Of a DNA stretch of 64,000 nucleotides, positions 27,937 to 36,879 are shown one piece after another (position 1 is the stretch's first letter; the number at the start of each line of letters is the position of its first letter). The notes beneath the pieces were generated by a model that saw only the letters and a program-made list of their open reading frames with translations, was not told the origin of the DNA and did not search any database. This stretch comes from Glaciihabitans arcticus (GTDB taxonomy: Bacteria; Actinomycetota; Actinomycetes; Actinomycetales; Microbacteriaceae): the NCBI RefSeq assembly GCF_004310685.1, contig NZ_SISG01000001.1, forward strand, positions 1,426,001 to 1,490,000, read 5' to 3'. A program made the translations under genes and the position numbers.

Positions 27937-29588
27937 TCTTCGAGCTGTGGGCGCCCAGCGCCGAGGCGGTGTCCGTGGAGGTCGATGGCGCGTTGCATCC
28001 TCTCGTCGCAGGTGACGCGGGCTGGTGGGTCTCGCGCGACCTCGACCTCGAGGAGGGCGACCACCGCTACGGCTTCGTCATCGACGACGATCCGACCGCG
28101 CTGCCCGACCCACGCTCGCGCCGCCAGCCCGACGGCGTGCACCGGCTGAGTGCCACGGCGGACGTCCCCGAGCAGCACGTGAGCTGGACGGGGCGCCAAC
28201 TCGCCGGCTCCGTCATCTATGAGCTGCACATCGGAACCTTCACGCCCGAGGGAACGCTCGACTCCGCAATCGAGCGCCTCGACCACCTCGTCGACCTCGG
28301 CATCGACTTCGTCGAGGTGCTGCCGGTCAACGGCTTCAACGGCACTCACAACTGGGGTTACGACGGTGTGCTCTGGTACACGGTGCACGAGGGGTACGGC
28401 GGACCGGAGGCGTACGCCCGCTTCGTCGACGCCTGCCACGAGCGCGGGCTCGGCGTTGTGCAGGACGTCGTCTACAACCACCTCGGCCCGAGCGGCAACT
28501 ACCTGCCGCGTTTCGGCCCCTACCTGCGCACCGGCAGCGCCAACACCTGGGGCGACTCGGTCAACCTCGATGAGCCGGCCGTGCGCGACTACATCATTGA
28601 GAACGCGCTGATGTGGCTGCGCGACTACCGGGTTGACGCCCTGCGCCTCGACGCCGTGCACGCGCTCATCGATGACTCGCCGAAGCACCTGCTGCAGCAA
28701 CTCGCCGAAGAGGTCGACGTGCTGTCAGCGCACCTCGGGCGGCCGCTATCCCTCATCGCCGAGTCCGATCTCAACGACCCGAAGCTGATCCTGCCGCGCG
28801 AGGCCGGCGGCTACGGCTTGACCGCGCAGTGGAGCGACGACTACCACCACAGCGTGCACACGGCCGTCACCGGCGAGACAACCGGTTACTACGAGGATTT
28901 CGCGGAGCTCGACGCGCTCGCCAAGACCACAACAGAGGGCTTCTTCCACAACGGAACCCTCTCGAGTTTCCGCGAGAGGAACCACGGTCACCCGATCCCC
29001 GCCGAAGTGCCGGCGTGGCGCCTCGTCACCTTCGCCCAGGACCACGACCAGATCGGCAATCGCGCAACCGGTGACCGGCTCTCGCCCGGGCTCGGCTTCG
29101 AACGCCTCGCGATCGCCGCGGTGTTGAACCTGTGCTCGCCGTTCACCCCCATGATCTTCATGGGCGAGGAGTGGGGCGCCTCAACACCGTGGCAGTTCTT
29201 CACCTCGCACCCGGAGCCCGAGCTGGGCGAGGCCACGGCGAAGGGACGCATCGCCGAGTTCGCGAAGATGGGTTGGGACCCGGCGGTCGTTCCCGACCCG
29301 CAGGACCCCGCGACCTTCGAGCGCTCGCACCTTCTGTGGGACGAGCGAGAGGATGGCGACCACGCCCGTCTGCTCGACCTCTACCGCGACCTCATCGCGC
29401 TGCGCCGGGAGTATCCCGAACTCACCGACCCGCGCTTCTCGACGATCGCGGCGGAGGTCAACGGCGACGTGTTCACCCTGAACCGTGGTCGCGTGCGGGT
29501 CCAGGTCGCCACGGCTGACACTGTGCTCGAACCCGTGGGTGCTGTCCTCCTGCGAACCGCTAGCACGGCGATCTCGCTGCTTGCTTAA
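27933..29588 (+). CDS. treZ: Maltooligosyltrehalose trehalohydrolase TreZ
   Basis: 551 residues. GH13_10 enzyme that releases trehalose from the TreY product. N-terminal beta domain ([17 protein letters not shown]), then [28 protein letters not shown], nucleophile in [12 protein letters not shown] (about Asp240), acid in LIAESDLND (about Glu277) and [15 protein letters not shown] overlap with treY. With GlgX and TreY it forms the complete glycogen-to-trehalose route, usually linked to osmotic or desiccation tolerance. Confidence 0.96.
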   Translation: MIFELWAPSAEAVSVEVDGALHPLVAGDAGWWVSRDLDLEEGDHRYGFVIDDDPTALPDPRSRRQPDGVHRLSATADVPEQHVSWTGRQLAGSVIYELHIGTFTPEGTLDSAIERLDHLVDLGIDFVEVLPVNGFNGTHNWGYDGVLWYTVHEGYGGPEAYARFVDACHERGLGVVQDVVYNHLGPSGNYLPRFGPYLRTGSANTWGDSVNLDEPAVRDYIIENALMWLRDYRVDALRLDAVHALIDDSPKHLLQQLAEEVDVLSAHLGRPLSLIAESDLNDPKLILPREAGGYGLTAQWSDDYHHSVHTAVTGETTGYYEDFAELDALAKTTTEGFFHNGTLSSFRERNHGHPIPAEVPAWRLVTFAQDHDQIGNRATGDRLSPGLGFERLAIAAVLNLCSPFTPMIFMGEEWGASTPWQFFTSHPEPELGEATAKGRIAEFAKMGWDPAVVPDPQDPATFERSHLLWDEREDGDHARLLDLYRDLIALRREYPELTDPRFSTIAAEVNGDVFTLNRGRVRVQVATADTVLEPVGAVLLRTASTAISLLA

Positions 29589-29591
29589 CCT

Positions 29592-29607
29592 TCGAACGTA
29601 TGTTCGA
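29592..29607 (+). promoter_or_regulatory. LexA (SOS) box upstream of the Rv2578c-like gene
   Basis: TCGAAC-GTAT-GTTCGA is a perfect 16-base palindrome of the LexA type. It lies 8 bases before the ATG at 29616, so LexA would block initiation. The mycobacterial homologue Rv2578c is described as part of the LexA regulon. Confidence 0.88.
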
Positions 29608-29615
29608 ATAGTCGC

Positions 29616-30731
29616 ATGCGATGGGACGGCCAGGCGATCAACTCGGAGTCCCCGAACGCCCTCGTGCGACTGAGCAACGTGGTGCGCAGCGTGCAGACCC
29701 CGGAGTTTGCGGGCATCACCTTCCACGAGGTTCTGGCCAAGACCGCGCTCAACCATGTGCCCGGCGCAAGCAAGGCGCTGCCCTACGGCTGGAACATCAA
29801 CCCGTACCGCGGGTGCAGCCACTCCTGCGTGTACTGCTTCGCCCGGGCGACTCACACTTACCTCGACCTCGACGCGGGCAAGGACTTCGACAACGAGATC
29901 ATCGTCAAGGTGAACGTCGCAGAGGTGCTCGCGAAGGAACTGCGCAAGCCGAGCTGGGGGCGTCATCCCGTCGCCCTGGGAACGAACACCGACCCCTACC
30001 AGCGCGCCGAAGGCCGGTACCGACTGATGCCGGGCATCATCGCCGCCCTCGCCGAATCAGCCACTCCCCTCTCGATCCTCACCAAGGGCACGCTCCTGCG
30101 CCGCGACCTGCCGCTGCTCGTCGAGGCGAACAAGCGCGTGCCGGTCGACCTCGCCATGTCCATTGCGATCATGGATGACGACCTGCAGCAGTCGATCGAG
30201 CCCGGAACCCCGACCGCCAAGGCGCGTTTCGCGACGGTCGCGGCCGCACGCGAGGCGGGTCTCGACTGTTCCGTGTTCCTCATGCCGATCCTCCCCTATC
30301 TCACCGACAGCAAGGCCCATCTGGATGAAGCACTCCGCCAGGCGAAGGCGGCCGGCGCCACCACCGTGCTCTACACCGCGCTGCACCTGCGGCCCGGCAC
30401 GAAGGACTGGTTCATGCAGTGGCTGGAGCGCGAGCATCCCGAGCTCGTCGAGAAGTACAGCTACCTCTACTACGGCACGAACTCGTACGCGCCCAAGGAT
30501 TACCGGCGTTGGCTCGCGGAGCGAATGAAGCCGCTTATCCGCGCGCACGGGTTGCAGCGCGGCACCGAAGATCCGACGACGGGCGGCGTGCGCTCGGCGG
30601 CGCTGGGGTTCGCCACAAGCGGGGCGATCCGCGGCGACAGCGCCGAGCGCACGCCACTGCCCGCCCTCATTGCCGAGGAGTTGCCGCCCACCCTCGCGGT
30701 CGCCGCGATGCAGGCTCCGACCCTGTTCTGA
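29616..30731 (+). CDS. Rv2578c-family radical SAM protein, SOS-controlled
   Basis: 371 residues. Radical SAM cluster motif with Cys67, Cys71 and Cys74 (GCSHSCVYCFAR; C-x3-C-x2-C), followed by TDPYQRAEGRYRLMPGI and ILTKGTLLRRD. This arrangement is shared with the SplB-like/Rv2578c group. The substrate is not known; DNA-lesion repair or modification has been suggested by its control. Its LexA box sits at 29592-29607. The C-terminal 60 residues are variable. No partner gene follows in the same direction within 98 bases. Confidence 0.88.
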   Translation: MRWDGQAINSESPNALVRLSNVVRSVQTPEFAGITFHEVLAKTALNHVPGASKALPYGWNINPYRGCSHSCVYCFARATHTYLDLDAGKDFDNEIIVKVNVAEVLAKELRKPSWGRHPVALGTNTDPYQRAEGRYRLMPGIIAALAESATPLSILTKGTLLRRDLPLLVEANKRVPVDLAMSIAIMDDDLQQSIEPGTPTAKARFATVAAAREAGLDCSVFLMPILPYLTDSKAHLDEALRQAKAAGATTVLYTALHLRPGTKDWFMQWLEREHPELVEKYSYLYYGTNSYAPKDYRRWLAERMKPLIRAHGLQRGTEDPTTGGVRSAALGFATSGAIRGDSAERTPLPALIAEELPPTLAVAAMQAPTLF

Positions 30732-30829
30732 GCGTCTGCACAGTCGGTTGGAAGTTGGTGGGCGGTAGGGGCTATTCTCGTTTCACCCGTTGTGCTCATA
30801 ACGGGTCCCCATCGCAGCAGAGGTACGAC

Positions 30830-31159
30830 ATGGGCAAGATCCTGTACGCAGACTCAGACATCGAGATCATCTTCGATGACCGTGCCATGGCGCACCTGCA
30901 GGTGGTGATCGGCGCAAAACTCCGTCGCGGCGAGGGATTCTTCTTCTCCTGGAAAGACGACGTCAGCGTCGGCGACGGCCGAAGCGCGATCTGGGTCGAC
31001 AAGGGCATCCCGCTCTACTTCCGGTTCTCCGGCAGCCGTCCGATCTCGATGAACCGAGACTGGCTCGAGTTGCTCACCCAGTCGGCCAACAGCACGCAGG
31101 GGCTCGTTTTCATGCCAGAGCCCGAGGGCGACACGAACCGCCCGAAGTCGCAGGTCTGA
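30830..31159 (+). CDS. DUF7882-type protein, first copy
   Basis: 109 residues. Begins MGKILYADSDIEIIFDDRAM, contains LQVVIGAKLRRGEGFFFSWKDD, VGDGRSAIWVDKGIPLYFRF and a C-terminal LTQSANSTQGL. A paralogue with about half of its residues identical is encoded at 36355-36663. Such proteins are often mis-labelled as DNA ligase in Microbacteriaceae entries (from memory); no ligase motif is visible. Probably a small soluble beta-rich domain of unknown role. The ATG follows GCAGAGG. Confidence 0.7.
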   Translation: MGKILYADSDIEIIFDDRAMAHLQVVIGAKLRRGEGFFFSWKDDVSVGDGRSAIWVDKGIPLYFRFSGSRPISMNRDWLELLTQSANSTQGLVFMPEPEGDTNRPKSQV

Positions 31160-31325
31160 CCGCGAATCTGGGAGACCACCGAGTAGGGCCGTAACATCCC
31201 CGACATATTTGATCAACCCGTTTGTTGAAACGATGCGGAGTGGTTGAATGATCTTGTCTACCCCACAATGGGGCACTCGACCGGCCCATCGCTCTGATGC
31301 GGCCCACAGATCGTGAGGAGCAACG

Positions 31326-31532
31326 GTGGTACTCAGTCTTCCCGTCCGACCCGAAGTCGCGCTCATCAGCGACGACCTGTACAGCGTCCTCACCGACAAC
31401 GACACCCTCGGCTACGTCCACAAGGTCGGTCCGGTGTTTGTAGCCCTGTGCGGCGCCGACCTTCATCACGCGGTCGAAGTCGGCCAGTCCCTCAGCCTCG
31501 ACCGTGCGGTCGAGATGGTCAGATCTCGCTAG
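31326..31532 (+). CDS. Small protein of unknown function (68 aa)
   Basis: 68 residues, GTG start with a good GAGGAG site 8 bases before it. Begins MVLSLPVRPEVALISDD and ends LSLDRAVEMVRSR; no signal or membrane segment, so probably a soluble alpha/beta protein. Not recognised. Its last four bases (CTAG) are also the stop of the thioesterase on the other strand. Confidence 0.6.
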   Translation: MVLSLPVRPEVALISDDLYSVLTDNDTLGYVHKVGPVFVALCGADLHHAVEVGQSLSLDRAVEMVRSR

Positions 31533-32035
31533 TTTCTCTGCACCGGGAACACGAGCAGTGTGCTCGTCGCCGTCGCCACGATCCTGCCCTCACCATCGGT
31601 GACGACTGCTTCGGCGAAGGCGACGCGTGATCCGGGCTTTGTGACCCGGCCGACGACCGTCAGCGTGCCGGTCGTGGTGCTCACCGCTCGCAGGTAACTG
31701 ACTTTGATCTCGAGGGACGTGTAGCCGACCCCGGCGGGCAGGGTTGTGTGCACGGCACATCCCGCAGCGGAATCGAGCACGGTGCAGAGAAAGCCGCCGT
31801 GCACGGATCCGATCGGGTTGTAGTGCGATTCGTTCGGCAGGCAGCTGAAGGTGGCCGTTCCCGTACCGACGCTCTCGAGCGTCATGTTCATCAACGTGAT
31901 GATCGGTGGCGGCGGGACATCCCCATCGATCATGGCCTGCAGGTAATCGAGGCCCGCCATCTCTTTCGCGCGCGATGCCCCGATCATCGGGTCCTGCCAG
32001 GTGATGGTGCGGCTGCGGGTTGCGTCGTCGGTCAT
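31529..32035 (-). CDS. PaaI-family thioesterase (hotdog fold)
   Basis: 168 residues. Hotdog domain about 30-165 with the active-site region NPIGSVHGGFLCTVLDSAAG (Asn, His-Gly-Gly, Asp). PaaI proteins hydrolyse aryl- or acyl-CoA thioesters; the substrate here is unknown. The ATG at 32033-32035 starts MTDDATRSRTITWQDP. It converges with the 68-residue gene, sharing a CTAG stop overlap. Confidence 0.85.
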   Translation of the reverse strand: MTDDATRSRTITWQDPMIGASRAKEMAGLDYLQAMIDGDVPPPPIITLMNMTLESVGTGTATFSCLPNESHYNPIGSVHGGFLCTVLDSAAGCAVHTTLPAGVGYTSLEIKVSYLRAVSTTTGTLTVVGRVTKPGSRVAFAEAVVTDGEGRIVATATSTLLVFPVQRN

Positions 32036-32103
32036 GCACTCAGTGTGCTGGGCGGGATGCCCCGGCGCGAGCAACCTCGTGGAACCCTCCAAGCGGCGCG
32101 GGT

Positions 32104-32955
32104 CTATTCCGCGGGCGCTGTCACGAAGTCGATGAGTTGTTCCACTCGACCGAGGAGCGCGGGCTCGAGGTCCGCGAACGACCCGACCCGGCTCAGGATG
32201 TGCTGCCAGGCGCGTGCGATGTCCGCCTGCTCCTCGTGCGGCCAGCCGAGCGCCTCACAGATCCCGTGCTTCCACTCGATGCCGCGCGGGATCACCGGCC
32301 AGTCCCGCAGCCCGAGCCGCCCGGGCTTCACGGCCTGCCAGACGTCGATATAGGGATGCCCCACCACGAGCACGTGCGCACCGAACGGGCCGCGCGCGAC
32401 AGCGTCGGCAATGCGGGTCTCCTTCGAGCCGGGCACCAGATGGTCGACGAGCACTCCGAGGCGTCGCCCGGGTCCGGGCCCGAAGTCGCGGACGAGCTGC
32501 TCGAGGTCGTCCACGCCCTCGAGGTATTCGACGACGACGCCCTCGATGCGAAGGTCGTCACCCCAGACCTTCTCGACGAGCTCGGCGTCGTGGCGGCCCT
32601 CCACGAAGATGCGAGAGGGCAGGGCGACGCGTGCCGCGACATCCCGAACAGCGAGCGAACCGGAGGCGGTACGACGCGGAGCCGTGGATGCGACAGCCAC
32701 GGGCGCGACGAGGCGCACCGGTGCGCCGTCGACGAGGTAGCCTCCACCGAGCGGGAAAGTGCGGATCTTGCCGTGGCGGTCCTCGAGCTCGACAAGCCCG
32801 GAGGCGAGGCGCACGACGGCGCCGACGAAGCCGCTCTCGGCAAGCTCCACGACCAGGCCGCGCTCGGCGGGCACGGTGGGATGCACGGTGGGAACGTGCC
32901 GATGGGTGAAGCCGGCGAGCACGTCCCCGGAATAGCGATCCTCGGGTGACGTCAT
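32104..32955 (-). CDS. DUF3097 family protein
   Basis: 283 residues. Matches the actinobacterial DUF3097 family: N-terminal DRYSGDVLAGF, TOPRIM-like central part RIFVEGRHDAELVEKVWGDDL and LGVLVDHLVPGSKET, then HVLVVGHPYIDVWQAV and IEWKHGICEALGW. The Glu and Asp in these motifs are placed as in TOPRIM domains, suggesting nucleic-acid binding, but no biochemical role is known. Single gene. Confidence 0.88.
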   Translation of the reverse strand: MTSPEDRYSGDVLAGFTHRHVPTVHPTVPAERGLVVELAESGFVGAVVRLASGLVELEDRHGKIRTFPLGGGYLVDGAPVRLVAPVAVASTAPRRTASGSLAVRDVAARVALPSRIFVEGRHDAELVEKVWGDDLRIEGVVVEYLEGVDDLEQLVRDFGPGPGRRLGVLVDHLVPGSKETRIADAVARGPFGAHVLVVGHPYIDVWQAVKPGRLGLRDWPVIPRGIEWKHGICEALGWPHEEQADIARAWQHILSRVGSFADLEPALLGRVEQLIDFVTAPAE

Positions 32956-32983
32956 GGGTCAATGATGACCCGGAGGGGTGGGA

Positions 32984-33628
32984 TCAGGCGTTGACGTGCG
33001 CGGCGAGCCACGGCATCGGATTGATGGCGCGTGTACCGCCGAGTCGGATCTCGAAGTAGAGGTGCGGACCGGTGCTTTGGCCGGTGCTGCCCACCTGGCC
33101 GACGACCTGCTTGCCGACGACCTTGTCACCGACGGAGAGGCTGAGCGATCCGTAGGCCATGTGGCCGTAGAGGCTGCTCACGTGCTCGCCGTCGATCACG
33201 TGGTCGATGACGACGTAGACCCCGAGTCCGCCCGACCCGGTGCTGACCTCGGTGACCGTGCCATCGGCGATCGCGTGGATGCCGTTGCCCGCACCGCCAA
33301 GGAGGTCGACGCCCTTGTGGTAGCTCGAGCAGCCGGAGCACGGCGGAATCCGGTAGCCGAAGCCGCTGCTGATCGTTGTGCCGGCGGGCAGCGGGTAGTT
33401 CACCACCGAGTAGGCGCTGACCGACAGGTCTTCACGCAGGGCTGCTGCAGCCGGGGCGGCAGCCGTCATCTTCTCCTGCGGAATCTCGTCAGCCCTGAAC
33501 GACTGGGTCGGCACCACGACCGTCTGCTCGGCAACGATCTCGGCCGAGGCGGGCAGTGTAGCGATGGTCGCCATGAATGCGGCGACGGTCAAAGCGCCCA
33601 TCGCGAGCAAGCGCTGGCTGACGGCCAT
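32984..33628 (-). CDS. Secreted M23-like peptidase-fold protein lacking one zinc ligand
   Basis: 214 residues. Signal-like N-terminus (MAVSQRLLAMGALTVAAFMATI), a short linker, then an M23/LytM fold: SSGFGYRIPPCSGCSSYHKGVDLLGG (His and Asp ligands present), SSLYGHM (third His present) and GPHLYFEIR. In active family members the last motif is HxH; here it is H-L-Y, so one of the three zinc ligands is absent. The CSGC pair may form a disulfide. I chose the ATG at 33626-33628 for its signal peptide; the frame stays open to 33811 but no ribosome site is clear for either start. Confidence 0.78.
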   Translation of the reverse strand: MAVSQRLLAMGALTVAAFMATIATLPASAEIVAEQTVVVPTQSFRADEIPQEKMTAAAPAAAALREDLSVSAYSVVNYPLPAGTTISSGFGYRIPPCSGCSSYHKGVDLLGGAGNGIHAIADGTVTEVSTGSGGLGVYVVIDHVIDGEHVSSLYGHMAYGSLSLSVGDKVVGKQVVGQVGSTGQSTGPHLYFEIRLGGTRAINPMPWLAAHVNA

Positions 33629-33881
33629 AAATCCGAGGTGACGGGGTTCGCGTGAGCGTCGTCCGGAAGGGCGTGCAGGGGTGAAGGTTGAACGGGTATG
33701 CAATACAGGTAACTCCGATGAGATCTCGCACCGATGGGCGTGCGGAACTGCTCTGGCCAATGTCAACACTGGCGAATATGAACGCACGTCATTGCGCGAG
33801 GCATGGCTCACCGCGTGGGGCGAGGCCTCAGTGACCGGATGGGGAGCCGCATCGATGGCGGGTGTCTCGCACCATTCGGGC
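33629..33881. other. Non-coding region upstream of the M23-like gene
   Basis: About 250 bases. A TTGACA hexamer lies on the minus strand at 33761-33766 but no -10 sequence is found at the expected distance. I see no further gene. The M23-like protein could be longer and begin inside this stretch. Confidence 0.35.
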
Positions 33882-34301
33882 TCAGTCGGGAGGACTTTCT
33901 AGCGTCCACCCTGACCCACCTGTCTGAGAAAGTCGTGTGAACGAGGGATGACGAATCCGCTCTCGCCGTGAAACGACGCTCGAAACGGCGACGGCGAGGG
34001 CGGTACCGGCCGCGACTCCCAGTGCGTTGGAGGCGAGCTCCGTGAGGGAGAGCTGGGCATCCGATCGCCACACGATGCAGGCCAATTGCACCCACACACT
34101 GGCGAGCAGGCCGAGCAAGATTACGGACATCCAGCGCGACCGTCCGAAGAGTCCGATGAGGATGGGTCCGATGGGGAGAAACAGGACTACGCCGCCCGCG
34201 AATGTCGCCGTACCCACGGATCGCGGGCCAAGCGCCATGAAGCAGAGCATCCCGAAGTAGACAGCACCGACGACGGTGAGCACGGGATGTCGGCGGAGCA
34301 T
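33882..34301 (-). CDS. VanZ-like membrane protein
   Basis: 139 residues with four membrane helices within the first 110, including VGTATFAGGVVLFLPIGPIL and ELASNALGVAAGTALAVA, the VanZ pattern. The basic tail (RRERIRHPSF) lies in the cytoplasm. VanZ proteins are associated with teicoplanin resistance in the founding cluster, but most bacterial homologues have no proven function. ATG at 34299-34301; single gene. Confidence 0.8.
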   Translation of the reverse strand: MLRRHPVLTVVGAVYFGMLCFMALGPRSVGTATFAGGVVLFLPIGPILIGLFGRSRWMSVILLGLLASVWVQLACIVWRSDAQLSLTELASNALGVAAGTALAVAVSSVVSRRERIRHPSFTRLSQTGGSGWTLESPPD

Positions 34302-34366
34302 CCCCCGATAATCGCACCGGCACTTCTACGCGCCATGTGCGAATGGTGGGAGGGACGTGTGAAGCG

Positions 34367-35881
34367 CTACGCCACCGCGACGAACCCCGTGACGAGCAGT
34401 CGACGGATCTCGGGCAGCACCTCGGCGAGCAGTTCTGTCTCGTCGACGCCGAGCAGTTCGGCAATGGCCGCGCAGATCGCACCTACGCTCAGCTCTCCGT
34501 CGCTCGCCCCGACGACGGCAGCGAGCGCTGTGCCGAGCGGTTCGGTACGCCCGAAGCCGCCGCCCTGGCGCAGATCCATCACCGTCGGGTCCTCGTCGCC
34601 GGGCCAATAGTAGCGCTCCTCGGTGACGTCGCCGGCGACCACGAGCCGAATCCTCGCGAGGTCGGCGTCGGAGAGCGCGAGCTGCGCGTCGTGGGCGGCG
34701 AGCGACGCCGCGATGTGCGCGCCCAGCCCCGCTTCGTTGCGCCCGAGCGCTCCGTCCACGCGCTCGAAGCGGCGCAGGGTCACGGTGCCGCCGAGCGGAG
34801 CGCGGAGCGTGAGGTAGCCGAATCCGACCCCGGTGACACCGCGCTCCTCGAAGTCGTCGAGCCACGCTGCGTAGAGCCGGTCGAAGTTGGGGGTTCCGGG
34901 GCGTGTGCCGCCGTCCCGGATCCAGGTCTCGGCGTACAGCGCCGCGTCCTGCGTCTCCCGCTCGATCACCCAGGCGTCGAGCGACACGTTCTCGAGCCAG
35001 CCCTGCACACGCTCGAGTCCGTCATCGCCGCTGCGGTACTCCCAATTGCCGAGCAGCTGCACAACGCCGCCGGGAGTCAGGTGGTCGGCGCTCTCGCGCA
35101 CAACCTGCTCGACGAGCGCATCACCGACCAGGCCGCCGTCGCGGTACTCGTAGGCCGGCACACCCTCGGTGCGCGGCGTGATCACGAACGGCGGGTTGGA
35201 GACGATCTGGTCGAAGCGCTCCCCCGCGACCGGCTCGAACAGGCTGCCCAGCCGCAGCTCGATGTTCGAGACGTCGTTGAGCGCCGCGTTGAACGCGGCC
35301 AGGTCGAGGGCGCGCTGCGAGATGTCGGTGGCGACGACGCGGCGCGCGTGGCGCGAGGCGTGCAGTGCCTGGATGCCGCAGCCCGTGCCCAGGTCGAGCA
35401 CGCTATCGACCGCTTCGCTCAACATCAGTCCGCTCAGAGTGGTGGATGCCCCGCCCACCCCCAGAACGTGATGCTCCGGTATCGCGCCGCCCAGCGCCAG
35501 CTCGCCGAGGTCGCTCGCGATCCACCAGGCGCCCGCGCCCCTCGCGTCCACGAAGCTGTACGGCCGGAGGTCGAGCAGGGGACGCACCGAGTCGCCCTCC
35601 AGGGCCACGAGGCCGAGCCGTTCTGCGCCCTCCACCCCGAGTCGGGGCAGGGCGCCCTCCGCCGACGCACGGGACGACTCGAGGCCGAGCACAAAGAGTG
35701 TCGCGAGGGTGCCGAGGGGACCTCCGCCCGCGACCCGGGCCAGCGCTCGGCGAGCCGGGACCCGCTGGCCGCGGTGAAGGGCGGCCGCGGCATCCTCACC
35801 CCACAGGGTGCCGAGCGCGTCGACCGTGAAGGCCGCGGCAGCGAGGTCATCCCGGAGCAGCGGAAAGAGCGCGGAGGTCAT
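34367..35881 (-). CDS. Class-I SAM-dependent methyltransferase with N-terminal DUF7059-like region
   Basis: 504 residues. About residues 1-130 are a helical N-terminal domain; the Rossmann methyltransferase follows (LDLGTGCGIQALHAS, RVVATDISQRAL, and the catalytic NPPFVIT, as in PrmC/HemK and RlmG-type N-methyltransferases). The C-terminal 180 residues have no known motif. The NPPF motif suggests methylation of an amide or exocyclic amine nitrogen; the target is not known. The ATG at 35879-35881 was preferred to an earlier one at 35899. Confidence 0.82.
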   Translation of the reverse strand: MTSALFPLLRDDLAAAAFTVDALGTLWGEDAAAALHRGQRVPARRALARVAGGGPLGTLATLFVLGLESSRASAEGALPRLGVEGAERLGLVALEGDSVRPLLDLRPYSFVDARGAGAWWIASDLGELALGGAIPEHHVLGVGGASTTLSGLMLSEAVDSVLDLGTGCGIQALHASRHARRVVATDISQRALDLAAFNAALNDVSNIELRLGSLFEPVAGERFDQIVSNPPFVITPRTEGVPAYEYRDGGLVGDALVEQVVRESADHLTPGGVVQLLGNWEYRSGDDGLERVQGWLENVSLDAWVIERETQDAALYAETWIRDGGTRPGTPNFDRLYAAWLDDFEERGVTGVGFGYLTLRAPLGGTVTLRRFERVDGALGRNEAGLGAHIAASLAAHDAQLALSDADLARIRLVVAGDVTEERYYWPGDEDPTVMDLRQGGGFGRTEPLGTALAAVVGASDGELSVGAICAAIAELLGVDETELLAEVLPEIRRLLVTGFVAVA

Positions 35882-35997
35882 CACGCCATTCAACCGCATG
35901 GCGAGGCAGGGCGATTGCTGTGCGTTGGCCGCAAGGGGTTTTGTCTCGAAGGACCCGTAGGCACACTCGTATTAAGGAAGCTCGGAGGCTCGGAATC

Positions 35998-36327
35998 ATG
36001 AAGCGCATCTACTACGCCAGCGGATCATTCCTCACCGGAAGCGCGATCGCAGATGCCATAGTCGCCTACGCCGATGCCCTCGCGCACAGCGAGGGGTCGG
36101 ACGTTGTCAACTTCCCGATCCTCCACGACGACGGCACCCCCGGCGAGGCGTCCATGCTCATCGGGCCGGCGAGCCAGCTCGCCTGCTCGACGGCACCCGA
36201 ACACCACGCCGAACTCGAGAACGACGTACTCGTCGCCGACCTGGCGAAGCGGTCACTTCAGATCGGGGCTCCGCGACCGATGATGCAGGCGCAGAGCGAG
36301 ATCGAGACAACAACTGATTTCGACTAG
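35998..36327 (+). CDS. Small conserved-type protein, unknown (109 aa)
   Basis: 109 residues. MKRIYYASGSFLTGSAIADA, then AYADALAHSEGSDVVNFPIL, GEASMLIGPASQLAC and an acidic tail. The start is the ATG at 35998 (nearby AAGGAAG site). Probably a compact alpha/beta protein. It looks like a lineage-specific protein of Microbacteriaceae; I know of no function. Confidence 0.65.
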   Translation: MKRIYYASGSFLTGSAIADAIVAYADALAHSEGSDVVNFPILHDDGTPGEASMLIGPASQLACSTAPEHHAELENDVLVADLAKRSLQIGAPRPMMQAQSEIETTTDFD

Positions 36328-36354
36328 TCCTGTTTCGACTGGCGCTGTTTCTGA

Positions 36355-36663
36355 CTAGCGCTGCTCGGTCGGTTCCTCGACAAGACGCAGGCCGGCCGCG
36401 CTGTTTGCGGAGATTGTGAGAATCTCGACCCACTGGCGGTTGATCTCGGGCTGGTCGGGAGAATCGAACTTGAAGTAGAGGGGAACCGCGCGGTGCAGCC
36501 AGATGCTGGAGCGGCCGTCGCCGACCTCTGGGTCGTCCTTCCAGGACATCACAAAGCCCTCATCACGACGGAGCTTGGCGACGATGACTATCTGGAGGTG
36601 GGCGAGGATACGATCCTCGATGGTGATCTCCAGCGAGCCGATCCCATAGACGAGCTTTCCCAC
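36355..36663 (-). CDS. DUF7882-type protein, second copy
   Basis: 102 residues. Starts at a GTG (VGKLVYGIGSLEITIEDRI). Paralogue of the protein at 30830: shared LQIVIVAKLRRDEGF-SWKDD, VGDGRSSIWL, PLYFKF and ISANSAAGL. Transcribed toward the 35998 gene, which ends 27 bases away. Duplicated but separated by about 5 kb and in the opposite direction, so not a recent tandem copy. Confidence 0.7.
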   Translation of the reverse strand: MGKLVYGIGSLEITIEDRILAHLQIVIVAKLRRDEGFVMSWKDDPEVGDGRSSIWLHRAVPLYFKFDSPDQPEINRQWVEILTISANSAAGLRLVEEPTEQR

Positions 36664-36813
36664 TGCAACCACTCCGTTCGACACGTGCGCGGGCACAAGC
36701 CCGCTGACCCATTAAACAACTCTGTGCGCTCCCCCGCAGGGGGCTGGCGGCGCACCGCCCCGACCACTATTGTTCACGGGCAAATTACCACTGTGCGGGA
36801 CCCTACGCCATGA

Positions 36814-36830
36814 TGTGTACACTGTCCACA
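36814..36830. promoter_or_regulatory. Probable TetR operator overlapping the promoter of the 36880 gene
   Basis: TGTGTACACTGTCCACA is a near-perfect 17-base palindrome (half-sites TGTGTACA and TGTGGACA). TACACT (36818-36823) can serve as the -10 hexamer, so binding would repress. It lies 49 bases before the regulator start, an autoregulation layout. A related site (GTnnACnnnGTnnAC) occurs before the UvrA-like gene at 62690. Confidence 0.6.
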
Positions 36831-36879
36831 AGCCCGGTTGCACGGTCACCCGAGATTTCAGCGTAAGCGTAGGAGTTCC

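Noticed and set aside
33761-33766. TTGACA -35 candidate before the M23-like gene
   Set aside because: No -10 at 16-18 bases on the same strand.
33681-33902. 73-codon plus-strand open frame upstream of the M23-like gene
   Set aside because: No ribosome site, ordinary composition and no similarity to anything I know; it overlaps the probable promoter region.
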